Below, in pieces: positions 8,896 to 16,692 of a stretch of DNA of 64,000 bases. The DNA comes from Nonomuraea jiangxiensis (lineage in GTDB: Bacteria; Actinomycetota; Actinomycetes; Streptosporangiales; Streptosporangiaceae): the NCBI RefSeq assembly GCF_900099965.1, contig NZ_FNDJ01000006.1, positions 329,320 to 393,319 of the forward strand, given 5' to 3'. How positions within the stretch are numbered: position 1 is the first letter of the stretch; every line of letters starts with the position of its first letter. The translations under genes were made by a program, and so were the position numbers. Under the pieces are notes generated by a model. It did not search any database, was not told the origin of the DNA, and saw nothing but the letters and a program-made list of their open reading frames with translations.

Positions 8896-9820
8896 CCGTC
8901 CGCACTGCCATGCCCACGACTACGCCCACCCCGGCAAGCCGAAGATCGCCTGGGACGATGAGGAGGCCAAGACCACCCTGGTGAGCGGGCTGGTCACCGA
9001 CGCGCTCACCCTGCCCAACTGCGTGAGCGGCCAGGATCTGGACGAGGCAGCCGAGCACGCGGTCGGCTTGCTGGCGGTGATCGCCGGTCAAGACGTCGAG
9101 CCCGCCGACGACTCCGACAGCACCGACGGACGGTGGCGGATCGCCCGCCGCACCGCCCCGACCGGATCATCCCCACCATCGATCCCGAGGCCCGCCACAT
9201 CCACAAGAGCGGCCGGCAGCGTGACGACGGCTACAAGGTCCACCTGGCCGTCGAGCCGGAGACCGGACTGTTCACCGCCGTCGCGCTGCGCCCCGGTGCC
9301 GGTGCCGCCCATCACGAGACAGCCGTCGCCCCTGACCTGCTCGCCGCTGAACGCGGACCGCTGCAGATCCTGGCCGATGCCGCTTACGCCGCCGCCTGGT
9401 TGCGCGCCACCCTCACCGACGCCGGACACCGGCTGCTGATCAAACCGCCCGCGCTCAAACCCGCCGTGGCCGGCGGGTTCACCCTGGACGACTTCATCAT
9501 CGACACCGGAGCCGGCACAGTCACCTGCCCCGCCGCGCACACCGTCCCGCTCGCCGCCCCGGCAGGCCACTACCAGCAGCGCCGCGCCACCTTCACCGGG
9601 TTATGCGCCGCCTGCCCCCTGCGCGATCGCTGCACCACCGCCAAGACCGGCCGCATCGTGACCATCCGCCCCCACCACGATCCGCAAGCCGCCGCCCGGC
9701 ACCCAGGCCAACGACCGCCGGCTCCATCACCGCGTCGCCGCCCTCAACCTCCGCCGCCTCATCAACCTGCGACTCATCCACACCAATGGCATCTGGACCC
9801 TCGATCTCACCGCTCCCTAA
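8882..9820 (+). mobile_element. IS1182-family transposase remnant, frameshifted and internally deleted
   Basis: Similarity to IS1182-type DDE transposases runs through three frames. Frame one from 8882 gives DYAHPGKPKIAWDDEEAKTT, LDEAAEHAVGLLAVIAGQDV and DGRWRIARR. Near 9155 it shifts to RIIPTIDPEARHIHKSGRQR, DGYKVHLAVEPETGLFTAVA, LADAAYAAAWLR and CPAAHTVPL. After about 9690 a third frame gives NDRRLHHRVAALNLRRLINL, ending with a stop at 9818-9820. The N-terminal part of the transposase and the segment before the last block (normally holding the catalytic Glu) are missing. No terminal inverted repeats were found. The element is inactive. Confidence 0.8.
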
Positions 9821-10024
9821 CGCCGACGCATGCCGACCCGCCCACCAAGATCGTCAGGACACTTCTAGCGCCTGTACGGAGTTGCGGTCGGAGGGGTTGA
9901 AGCCAGCCGTGCAGGCCGCTCGCGCAGCAGGCCGGCCGGCATCCGCCGCGATCAGCAAAATCGTCTTGCTTCCCCGGGCCTGTGTTGACAGTGCCCACCT
10001 CATCGGGGAGGCCGGACATCGTGG
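9821..10024. other. Non-coding stretch after the IS1182 remnant
   Basis: No convincing gene or RNA. It lies in the decay zone between the transposase remnant and a MarR-like fragment. Short open frames on both strands have no protein-like composition beyond GC bias. Confidence 0.4.
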
Positions 10025-10188
10025 CTCGTCAAAGCCGCGCAGAAGTCGGTCGGCACGGCGACGGGCGATCGGCAGACCGTCCGCAGTTTCGCGGAGCAGT
10101 TCGCGACGCTGCTGGTCAGGACCAGCCTTCCCGGGATGCCTGCTCGCGTGTCTTCTGCCTGCTCGCCTCCGGCTTTGTGGGCCAGTAG
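10025..10188 (+). pseudogene. MarR/GbsR-like regulator fragment
   Basis: From 10025 the frame reads LVKAAQKSVGTATGDRQTVR then SFAEQFATLLVRTSLPGMPARV, very like the N-terminal helix of actinobacterial MarR/GbsR-type regulators that continue MPARVFAALLAS. Here a small frameshift occurs right after MPARV: the continuation VFCLLASGFVGQ is found in another frame and then stops. Nothing of the recognition helix or wing survives. The piece is too short to function. The following 10189-10560 has no recognisable gene on either strand. Confidence 0.45.
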
Positions 10189-10560
10189 CCAGGGCGAGGT
10201 GATCCATGGCGGCCACGATTGTGGGTAGGTCGCCTGTCCCTGAGTGATCCCGCGCCCACTTCGGCCGTCCCTAACGGCTTTGAGCGGGAAAGCGGCCGAT
10301 GTTCCGCACGATGGCGGCCACGGCGAGCTCCCTCAGGGACGTCCGGACGTCGCTCGCTTGGCCGTCTCATTCGATCACGGGGACACCTTGGTGATCCGCG
10401 AACGCCAGGCTCCGCGAAATCCGTCAGCGAACTGTTCCGTGGCCCGGACGCCGGACGGTCGGCCCGGCTGACGACTGGAGCGTATACGCGAAGTCAACGA
10501 GCCATGTGCGGCAGTCCGCCAGAGTCGCTCCGGACAAGATGATCGGGATGGAGGGACTAC

Positions 10561-11246
10561 ATGAAGACCGAGATCCGTCACCCTGGTTCGTTCGCAGTCG
10601 CGCGCTGCCATCCGGACGGCGGGGAGACACTGCGCGTCGAGGCGGGCGCCATGTACGCGACGAGCGCCGGTGTCCAGCTCCGGGCCAAGGTGGAGGGCGG
10701 GCTGCTGCGCGGGCTGGCGCGATCGGCGCTGGGCGGGGAGTCGCTGTTCACCACCCGCTACACCGCTCCGGAGACCGGCGGCTGGGTGGACGTGGCGCAC
10801 CACCTGCCGGGCGACTCGAGTCTGCCGAGGTACGCGGCGATCGCGCGCTCCTGCTGACCAAGGGATCGTGGATCGCTTCCAGTGACGGTGTGGAGATCGT
10901 CACCAAGTGGGGCGGCATGTCCAACCTCATCGCCAACGAGGGCGGCTTCCTCATTAGGGCGCAGGGTGACGGCGTGGTCGTCCTCGGCTGCTACGGTGCG
11001 ATGGACGTGATTGACCTCGCGGCCGGGCAGCAGGTGGTCGTGGACTCCGGGCACCTGGTCGCCTACGACGACACGGTCAGGAGCAACCTGCGCCGGGCGG
11101 TCGAGGGCAAGACGATCCAGTCACTCAAGTCGGGCGAGGGCCTCGTCTTCGAGTTCACCGGGCCGGGCCGGATCATGACGCAGACGCGGAACCCGGGAGC
11201 CCTGATCCTGCACCTGTCGGAGGTGCTCCCCTTCGAGCGCGCTTGA
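10561..11246 (+). pseudogene. AIM24-family protein gene, frameshifted
   Basis: The first frame (ATG 10561, preceded by GGGATGGAGG) reads MKTEIRHPGSFAVARC, VEAGAMYATSAGVQLRAKVE, GGLLRGLARSALGGESLFTT and GGWVDVAHHLPGD, then goes out of frame and stops at 10857. The second frame picks up with EVRGDRALLLTKGSWIAS, TKWGGMSNLIANEGGFLIRA, VVDSGHLVAYDDTV and GEGLVFEFTGPGRIMTQTRN, ending at 11246. Together they make a full-length AIM24/TIGR00266 family protein of about 228 residues. The frameshift lies near 10810-10820. AIM24 proteins are beta-rich; the bacterial role is unclear. Either a real mutation or a sequencing indel. Confidence 0.8.
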
Positions 11247-11521
11247 CATCGCGAGCAGATGACCGGCCAACAGCCTGCCGGAAAGATACGACGTGCCAGA
11301 CGTGGGTTACGAGGCGGGCTCCGATCCTCGCTACCAAAGTCAGGCCGGGCCTGTCCTGAGATATCGGCGGGCTCGAACCGTCTAGATCTGGGCAGTCCCG
11401 CCATCGGCGATTGCAAACACGAAGGCACAGGATCGCCTTAGATCAAGCTCGGAACTTGGCCGCGTATCGGCTGCGAGAGGCCGTAGGACACCGGATCGCC
11501 GTAGAGGGCCGGACACAACGC

Positions 11522-11562
11522 GAGGGGCCCGCCACTGCGCTTCCGCTGGTGACGGGCCTCTT
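11522..11562. terminator. Hairpin next to the att1 core, tRNA-Tyr-type terminator
   Basis: GAGGGGCCCG and CGGGCCTCTT can pair around a loop of roughly 20 nt. The two other att sites have a tighter hairpin (AGAGGCCC / GGGCCTCT) at the equivalent place. In the intact copy this hairpin follows the tRNA-Tyr gene and probably ends its transcript. Confidence 0.4.
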
Positions 11563-11571
11563 CCCGCTGGT

Positions 11572-11622
11572 GTGGCAGGTGCAAGGTTCGAACTTGCGTA
11601 GGCTGAGCCGACGGTTTTACAG
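11572..11622. repeat. att1: attachment core, copy of the tRNA-Tyr 3' half
   Basis: 51 bp identical to 18306-18356 and 31052-31102: from GTGGCAGGTGCAAGGTTCG through TTTTACAG, that is, the tRNA-Tyr 3' end, T arm, variable arm and part of the anticodon stem. Beyond TTTTACAG the sequence diverges from the tRNA gene, so no tRNA is encoded here. It marks the distal junction of an integrated element. Flanking integrase arm-like sites lie about 111 bp left (GCCGCGTATCGGC, 11459) and 73 bp right (GATCAT, 11695). Confidence 0.88.
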
Positions 11623-11694
11623 CGGGCTGACGTTCTTGGTCGTAGTGATCCTCTGATCTGCGCATACTGCTCGCGTTCGAGGGTCGGCAGGTGA

Positions 11695-11717
11695 GATCAT
11701 CCCGTACATATCCCGCG
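11695..11717. promoter_or_regulatory. Candidate integrase arm site (P' arm) at att1
   Basis: GATCATCCCGTACATATCCC, starting 73 bp after the att1 core ends. The same GATCAT start is found 73 bp after the degenerate core (14784) and after att2 (18429). The fixed spacing suggests an arm-type binding site for the tyrosine integrase. Confidence 0.55.
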
Positions 11718-11837
11718 CCAGTTTCGCGGACGTGCAGGCCCGCACGCACGTCCTCCCGCCGAACATCCCGTCCCCAGTCGAATCGCCGAAGGACCGCAGT
11801 AAGGCATGCCCAAGAGGCTTACTTGATCTCCTCCACG

Positions 11838-12800
11838 GTGAACCAAAGAGAACGGGTGGCACGTCCCAATGGGGTGCGATCTCTTCGGGTAGTCCTCGCC
11901 ATGCTCGCCGCTCTTGTTCTGATCGAACGTGATAGCGCGGAAGACAAGACCCCACAACTGGATCACGTCGTCACGGCTTCGTGCCCGCAGAGGTCCAGTC
12001 CTGACTTGTTTGCCATGCCTCGCCAGCGGCTCCCCTACGACTTCGTCGCGGCCCAGGTCATCCGCTGCCGCTGGGAGTCCCGTTACTTATCGGGCCGGGG
12101 GCGCTGGGAGGTGGTGATCCAGGAACACACCGACGGGCCCGCCGACGAACTGATGACCGAGCTACGCCGCCGCTCCGAGAGCTCGTTGTTTCCCCCGATC
12201 TGCACGATGGAAGCCATCTTCGTCGACTACTTCGTCCTGGTGGATCCCTCCGGCAGGGCGGTGCTACCCAAGATGCCGACCGGGGTTTGCGGAAAACCGT
12301 ACCCTTCCGCTCTGAACGCCCTTCGCAGCCTGCCGTACCAGGTGGATGAACAGATACCCATCCAGAGCCTCGAGAGCGAGAAGTCCTTCCGGGCCGGATG
12401 CCACGACCAATATCCGGACGTACTCCAACGCTTTGGACGGCTGGACGTAACTCCGCAGACATCGAACCACCCGCGCTCATGGAATCCTCCGCCGGAAGGC
12501 CTGCGGGTGTGCGTCTTCCGGATCGAGAACAAGACCGCGGGCAGGCTTAACCCGATGGACCTGCCAATAGGAAGACTCGAGTCCTCACGCATCCTCAAAG
12601 GCAGCAGCTTGCGCGCCCTACTCACCGCCCTGGACACCGCACCAGCCAGCGACTGCCACGACCATCACACCCGCTTCGCGATACTGGACCCCGGCTTCCG
12701 CGAGGCATACGTCGAGCTCGACGGCTGCCATAACTTGTTGCGCCCCGGTGAAAACCTCCGCCGTCTCACCTCGGATGCCGTAGGAGTTCTCACCCAGTAA
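11838..12800 (+). CDS. Hypothetical protein with N-terminal hydrophobic segment
   Basis: About 320 residues. Several in-frame GTG starts are possible (11838, 11856, 11874), all upstream of the hydrophobic run VVLAMLAALVLIE, which may be a signal peptide or anchor; the frame is open further upstream without protein-like character. The body is compositionally normal: LPYDFVAAQVIRCRWESRYL, WEVVIQEHTDGPADEL, FPPICTMEAIFVDYFVLVD, FAILDPGFREAYVELDGCHN. Several cysteines (four or more) fit an extracellytoplasmic fold, but no family is recognised. It is the only gene between att1 and the degenerate core, and therefore likely cargo of an old element. Confidence 0.5.
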   Translation: MNQRERVARPNGVRSLRVVLAMLAALVLIERDSAEDKTPQLDHVVTASCPQRSSPDLFAMPRQRLPYDFVAAQVIRCRWESRYLSGRGRWEVVIQEHTDGPADELMTELRRRSESSLFPPICTMEAIFVDYFVLVDPSGRAVLPKMPTGVCGKPYPSALNALRSLPYQVDEQIPIQSLESEKSFRAGCHDQYPDVLQRFGRLDVTPQTSNHPRSWNPPPEGLRVCVFRIENKTAGRLNPMDLPIGRLESSRILKGSSLRALLTALDTAPASDCHDHHTRFAILDPGFREAYVELDGCHNLLRPGENLRRLTSDAVGVLTQ

Positions 12801-12896
12801 CCGCCCTGCCAGACGCTCCATGGTGAGGCATCCAGGACGTCTGCGTGGCCCCAGGGGGATCCGATACATCATTCCGTCTGCCGCCAGCTCGCCGGT

Positions 12897-12937
12897 GTGG
12901 TTGGTCCAGAGTTCGAACTTGCGTAACCTGAGCCGAC
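12897..12937. repeat. att1b left half: degenerate attachment core interrupted by ISL3 element
   Basis: GTTCGAACTTGCG followed by TAACCTGAGCCGAC aligns with the att core (TAGGCTGAGCCGAC). The homology stops at CCGAC (12937), where the insertion sequence begins, and resumes after it at 14697 with CCGACGGGTTTACAG. So this was an att core of the same family, more diverged than the other three. Confidence 0.7.
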
Positions 12938-14696
12938 TGTCGACGACGCGTGAATTCAGGGTCTGGCACGAATTCCGTGATCGTGGCGGGTTCAGTCGGC
13001 GAGTAGGACGCGTTTGCGCAGTAGGTCGGGGTTGGCTCGCCCGTACATCTGCCGTTTGAGCATCTTGACGCGGTTGACGTGCCCTTCGACCGGGCCGGAA
13101 CTGTAGGGCAAGGTCAAGCCCGCCTTGGCTGCGTCGAGATCGCGGCGAAGCCCTGTGATGAAGGAGCGCAGTTCGGGCAGGTCGTCGGTATCGGCTGCGG
13201 CTATCCAGCGTTCGAGGTGGTGGCCGTGCCGGTTGACCATCATGTCGGCGAAGGTGCGGACGTGGTCGTAGAGCCTGGCCAGGGGTGGACAGGCGGTGGT
13301 GAGCGCGTCCAGGTGTTGCTGCTCGTCGGAGGTGAGGGTGGCGGGGTTGCGCAGCAGCCAGCCGGTGGCCTGCCGCACTGTAGACGGAGGCGGTGGTGGC
13401 GGTAGTTGCACGGTGGCCGAGCGCCAGGACTGCAGGTATTGGCGGACGGTCGTGGGTGCACCGCGGTAGCCGCGTTCGCGGAGTTCTTGGTAGAGCTGTT
13501 CGGCGTTGGTGCAGCCGTCGTTCCAGCGCTGGCGCAGGTAGGGCTCGAAGGAGTCCAGCGCGCGGGGGCGGCGTCCGGTGCCGTCCTTGACCAGCAGTTC
13601 CTCGGGGCTGTCGGCGCGGGCGAAGCGGCGTACGGGGTTGCGGGTCAGGCCGAGTTCGGCGGCGATCGCGTGCAGGTCGCGTCCTTGGGCGAGCAGGTGG
13701 TGGATGGCGGCATGCCGCTGTCGTGTCCGCTCAGCCAGGCGTCCCGTGCGAGCCGACAACGGCATGTCCGTCCCGGTCGGCTGAGGGCGGTTGCCGGGTT
13801 CGGCGACCTCGGCCGGCGGGGTGAGTGGCGGCAGGTCACGCAGGACGGCGCGGTGCTTGGCCAGAGTACGTTCGACGGCTTCGCCGAGGTTTCTCCACAT
13901 GTGCCAGCGGTCGGCCACCTGGGTTGCTTCAGGTGCACCGCGGGCGGCGCCCTCGGCGTAGCTGCCGGGCGCGGTCGCGGCAGATGATCTGGGCTCCTGG
14001 GTGGTCGGTCAGCCAGGTGGCCAGCGCGTCGGCGGAGCGTTCGTCCAGCATGTCGATGGGTAGCCGGGTGGTGATGTCGATCAGGATGGTGCCGTAGCGG
14101 TGGCCCCGGCGCAGGGCGAAGTCATCCACGCCGAGTACCTGGGGCGCTGCTTCCAAAATGGGATCGGGCAGGGCTCGGATGATCCGGATCAAGGTCATCC
14201 GGCTCACCGCCGTGGCCAGCCGGCTGGTGAGCCGGGCACCGGCCCGGCCATCGAGCGCCAGGGCGATGGACCGTAACGTCTGGAGCAGGGAATGACTGTG
14301 GCGACCGTAGCGCACGGTCAGCCCGGGTACCTGTTCGACGAAGGTCTGCCTGCCACACCTGGGGTTACGGCAGAAGAAGCGTGCCACCAGCAGGTGGATC
14401 AGCGTCTCCTGGCCGCCGACGGCCGCATCAACGAGCCGCCGTTCGTACCGGCTGTGCACCCTCTTCGACACCCCGCCGCAGGTGGGGCATGCCGCCTGCG
14501 ACGTGCTCGTTCTCGCCTGGATCCGCACCGACTTACCGGAGCGGGAGACCCCCTCGACGCAAACACCGGCCAGGTGAGGAAAGAAGATCTGCAGATGCTC
14601 AGATACGTCCACTCAACATGATCAACAAGCATCGATCTGAGTCCACCTGAAGATCACGGAATCTGTGCCAGACCCAGTATTCGGCCGTCGTTGACA
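12938..14696 (-). mobile_element. ISL3-family insertion sequence (1759 bp)
   Basis: Terminal inverted repeats of about 45 bp: the left end starts TGTCGACGACG at 12938 and the right end, read inward from 14696, starts TGTCAACGACG. Both continue into GGGTCTGGCAC and ATTCCGTGATC; by eye 37 of 45 positions agree. The flanks both carry CCGAC (12933-12937 and 14697-14701), a likely 5-bp target duplication, and removing the element restores an att-like core. It encodes one ISL3-type transposase on the minus strand with a single-base frameshift. Confidence 0.8.
12992..14612 (-). pseudogene. ISL3-family transposase, single-base frameshift
   Basis: The N-terminal frame (14612-13929, 227 residues) has the ISL3 zinc-finger region [20 protein letters not shown] and [11 protein letters not shown], then [19 protein letters not shown] with the first catalytic Asp and [13 protein letters not shown] with the second. 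It then stops. The downstream frame resumes with [19 protein letters not shown] and HMWRNLGEAVERTL and runs to LPYSSGPVEGHVNRVKMLKR with the catalytic Glu, then QMYGRANPDLLRKRVLLAD, stop at 12992. One extra base at about 13970 (CGGCAGC) accounts for the break. Repairing it gives a complete transposase of about 540 residues. Either recently inactivated or a sequencing indel. Confidence 0.85.
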
Positions 14697-14711
14697 CCGA
14701 CGGGTTTACAG
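14697..14711. repeat. att1b right half of the degenerate attachment core
   Basis: CCGACGGGTTTACAG, matching the end of the att core (CCGACGGTTTTACAG) with one change. It lies directly after the ISL3 right end. The next GATCAT starts at 14784, 73 bp further on, the same distance as at att1 and att2. Confidence 0.65.
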
Positions 14712-14783
14712 CGGGGTGACATTCCCGACTGCATCAGGCCCCTGACCTCGGCGTACGGTTTTCGCTTTCCCTCTGCCAGGGAA

Positions 14784-14806
14784 GATCATCCCGCCTATAT
14801 CCCGCG
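14784..14806. promoter_or_regulatory. Candidate integrase arm site (P' arm) of remnant A
   Basis: GATCATCCCGCCTATATCCC followed by GCG, starting 73 bp after the end of the degenerate core. Compare GATCATCCCGTACATATCCC at 11695. Confidence 0.55.
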
Positions 14807-14890
14807 GGGCAAGGGGCCAACCAACGAGCTCCCTGGAGCCTGCTTCCAGATCGGTTCAATGCAAGTCAGTGGCTGTGTACGGTCTTCCCT

Positions 14891-15448
14891 TCAGCAGTAC
14901 ACCTGCCATTCCTCATCAGGGACATAGCCCTCTGTCACATCACAGACACGATCGGCCCATTCGCGGGCAACGAAAACCGGGCGCGTCAGGAGGATATCTC
15001 CAGCGCGTTGCGCACGCAGTACGAGCCCAAGCTCGTCAGCTCCAAGATCTCCGTACTGCGAGCAGTGGACCGCTTCCGGCAGTCCCCGTGACTGCATGTG
15101 ATCAACGAACAGATCGACCAACTCGGACGGCACACGTCCAACCAGCCGAAGGCCGTCCATCCTCACCTGAGGACCGTGCCGCGCATCAACCGCGATGCAG
15201 GACAGCTGACCAGACTCTGCGTAGTACGTCGTCAGGGCACCCCCGTAAGAGGTGGGCAGACGGAACCACGCAAGGCGCCCTCCACACCTGCAAGGGCCTG
15301 TGGAAGGGGGATTCGCATCCAGCGCAGCAATCACCTCGTCATGACTCATCCCGAACCGGAGTGGTCCAACGCTGACGAGCGGCGTGAAATCCCACTGCAG
15401 TCGTTCCGTGTCGGCTAAAACGAGGCCTATAGGTTTCATGGACCGCAC
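14891..15448 (-). CDS. Hypothetical protein
   Basis: 185 residues, soluble, no signal peptide. The N-terminal block VSVGPLRFGMSHDEVIAALD resembles the GxLRFGMSxxEV repeats of small SMI1/immunity-like actinobacterial proteins, and the later QLSCIAVDARHGPQVRMDGL and LGADELGLVLRAQRAGD are well formed, so this is likely a real gene. Two Met codons (MRSM) offer alternative starts at the 5' end. It lies between the degenerate att core and the hairpin repeat inside remnant A, transcribed opposite to int, consistent with element cargo. A role as an immunity protein is possible but unsupported by a neighbouring toxin. Confidence 0.55.
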   Translation of the reverse strand: MRSMKPIGLVLADTERLQWDFTPLVSVGPLRFGMSHDEVIAALDANPPSTGPCRCGGRLAWFRLPTSYGGALTTYYAESGQLSCIAVDARHGPQVRMDGLRLVGRVPSELVDLFVDHMQSRGLPEAVHCSQYGDLGADELGLVLRAQRAGDILLTRPVFVAREWADRVCDVTEGYVPDEEWQVYC

Positions 15449-15718
15449 CCTTTCGATGCCCTGTCAGCTCGTTGCAGCCGCACCCTACCGCGCGAGCAGA
15501 AACACTTGCTCGGGGTAAGCCCTCGAGACGATTAGGCAGTGCGTCATGGGCTTCAGCCACATCATTCCTCTCAATGCCGATCGTCCTCACCAGCCCGGCA
15601 ACGGGGGTCAGCCACGCTACCTCGGTGAGCCAGGGTGAGGAACGAACCCTGGATCGTCGATCGCCCCAGCCATCTACGGCGACCGGCCATGCAGTGGCGA
15701 TCGTAGGGGTGCATCTGT

Positions 15719-15884
15719 GCGGCGGCGCGGCAACCCCCGGTCGGAGCGTTCGGTCCGTACGACGGGGCCGGCGTGCGGTGCCCGGCCCGGTGTCCCGCCG
15801 CTGGCCGGGACCGGCCCCCAGGCCGCACGCCCGGACGACGGGCGGGCGGAGGGCCGGAGGTACGGCGGCGCGCCGCGCCGCCGC
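15719..15884. repeat. Hairpin repeat, copy 1 (166 bp, MITE-like)
   Basis: Ends are 13-bp inverted repeats GCGGCGGCGCGGC (15719-15731) and GCCGCGCCGCCGC (15872-15884). Inside, GGCGTGCGGTGCCCGGCC followed by GGTGTCCCG pairs with CGGGACCGGCC and CCAGGCCGCACGCC around a short loop. It is nearly identical to 19504-19668. It sits exactly at the point where the repSA sequence of remnant A begins. Confidence 0.8.
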
Positions 15885-16504
15885 TTGACGAGGACGCCGA
15901 CCCCCTGCACGTCATCCGCTTCGGCGAACAGGTCGATGTCCAAGGCGTGCTCGCTGGGACCCCGGACGCCGACCAGTGCATCCGGTACCTGTCCAAGTAC
16001 CTGACCAAGTCCATCGGCAACGCCCTCGACGGCGGCCAGGCCCAGCAAGAGCACGCAGCCCGCATGCTCGACGCCCTCCGCTACGAACCCTGCTCACCCA
16101 CCTGCCCGAACTGGCTGCGCTACTGCACCCAGCCCAAGGACGCCAAGCCCGGCATGGTCCCCGGCCGCTGCCGTGGCAAGGCCCACAAGCCGGAACACCT
16201 CGGCTACGCCGGACGCCGCATCCTCGTCTCCCACAAGTGGAGCAACAAGACCCTCGCCGAGCACAAGCAGGACCGCCGCACCTGGGTCCTGGAAGCCCTC
16301 GGCCAGGCCGACGAACCAACCGAACCACACCGCTACGTCTGGCGCTCCCTCCCGGCCGGAGACGCCAACGTGCCACCACTGGCCGTCCGGCTCCTCAGAT
16401 CCGTCCACGAGCGCCAACGCTGGCGAGCCCACCTCCGAGAGCTGGAGGCCAGAACAGCCGGACAAGATCTTTCGGCAACCGAGGACCAAGGGAGGGCCGC
16501 ATGA
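15885..16504 (+). pseudogene. 5'-truncated RepSA replication initiator
   Basis: The C-terminal ~205 residues of a RepSA protein, closely matching the intact copy at 27666-29282: DADPLHVIRFGEQVDVQGVL, DADQCIRYLSKYLTKSIG, CSPTCPNWLRYCTQPKDAKP, RRILVSHKWSNKTLAEHKQD and ending LSATEDQGRAA. The homology starts right after the hairpin repeat. The N-terminal ~340 residues, including the HUH metal-binding motif (PHLHM in the intact copy), are gone, so it cannot nick an origin. The stop overlaps the xis ATG by 4 nt, as in the complete element. Confidence 0.85.
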
Positions 16505-16692
16505 GCCAGCGAAACGAACTCCTGACCGTCCGACAGGTCCTCGACGAGCTCGGCGGTGTCTCCCGCCGCACCTTCTACCGCTGGCGCGAGATCGGCAAGG
16601 CACCGAAGGGCATCCGCCTGCCCAACGGCGAACTCCGCATCTACCGCAGCGACCTCGATGCATGGCTCGAATCCCTCCGAAGCACAGCATGA
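16501..16692 (+). CDS. xis: Excisionase (Xis), AlpA/MerR-like HTH
   Basis: 63 residues, a small winged-helix DNA-binding protein: LLTVRQVLDELGGVSRRTFY then RWREIGKAPKGIRLPNGELR and IYRSDLDAWLESL. This is the AlpA/excisionase HTH type found just before int in pSAM2- and SLP1-like elements; Xis bends attachment DNA and pushes the integrase toward excision. It overlaps the truncated repSA stop and the int start by 4 nt each (ATGA), so it is translationally coupled to both. It differs by only a few residues from the copy at 29279. Intact. Confidence 0.9.
   Translation: MSQRNELLTVRQVLDELGGVSRRTFYRWREIGKAPKGIRLPNGELRIYRSDLDAWLESLRSTA

Noticed and set aside
10219..10542. Open frame between the MarR scrap and the AIM24 gene
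   Set aside because: Arg/Ser/Gly-rich with no motif; likely non-coding.
11572..11660. Third tRNA-Tyr gene at att1
   Set aside because: Same reason: sequence after TTTTACAG does not pair with the acceptor stem.
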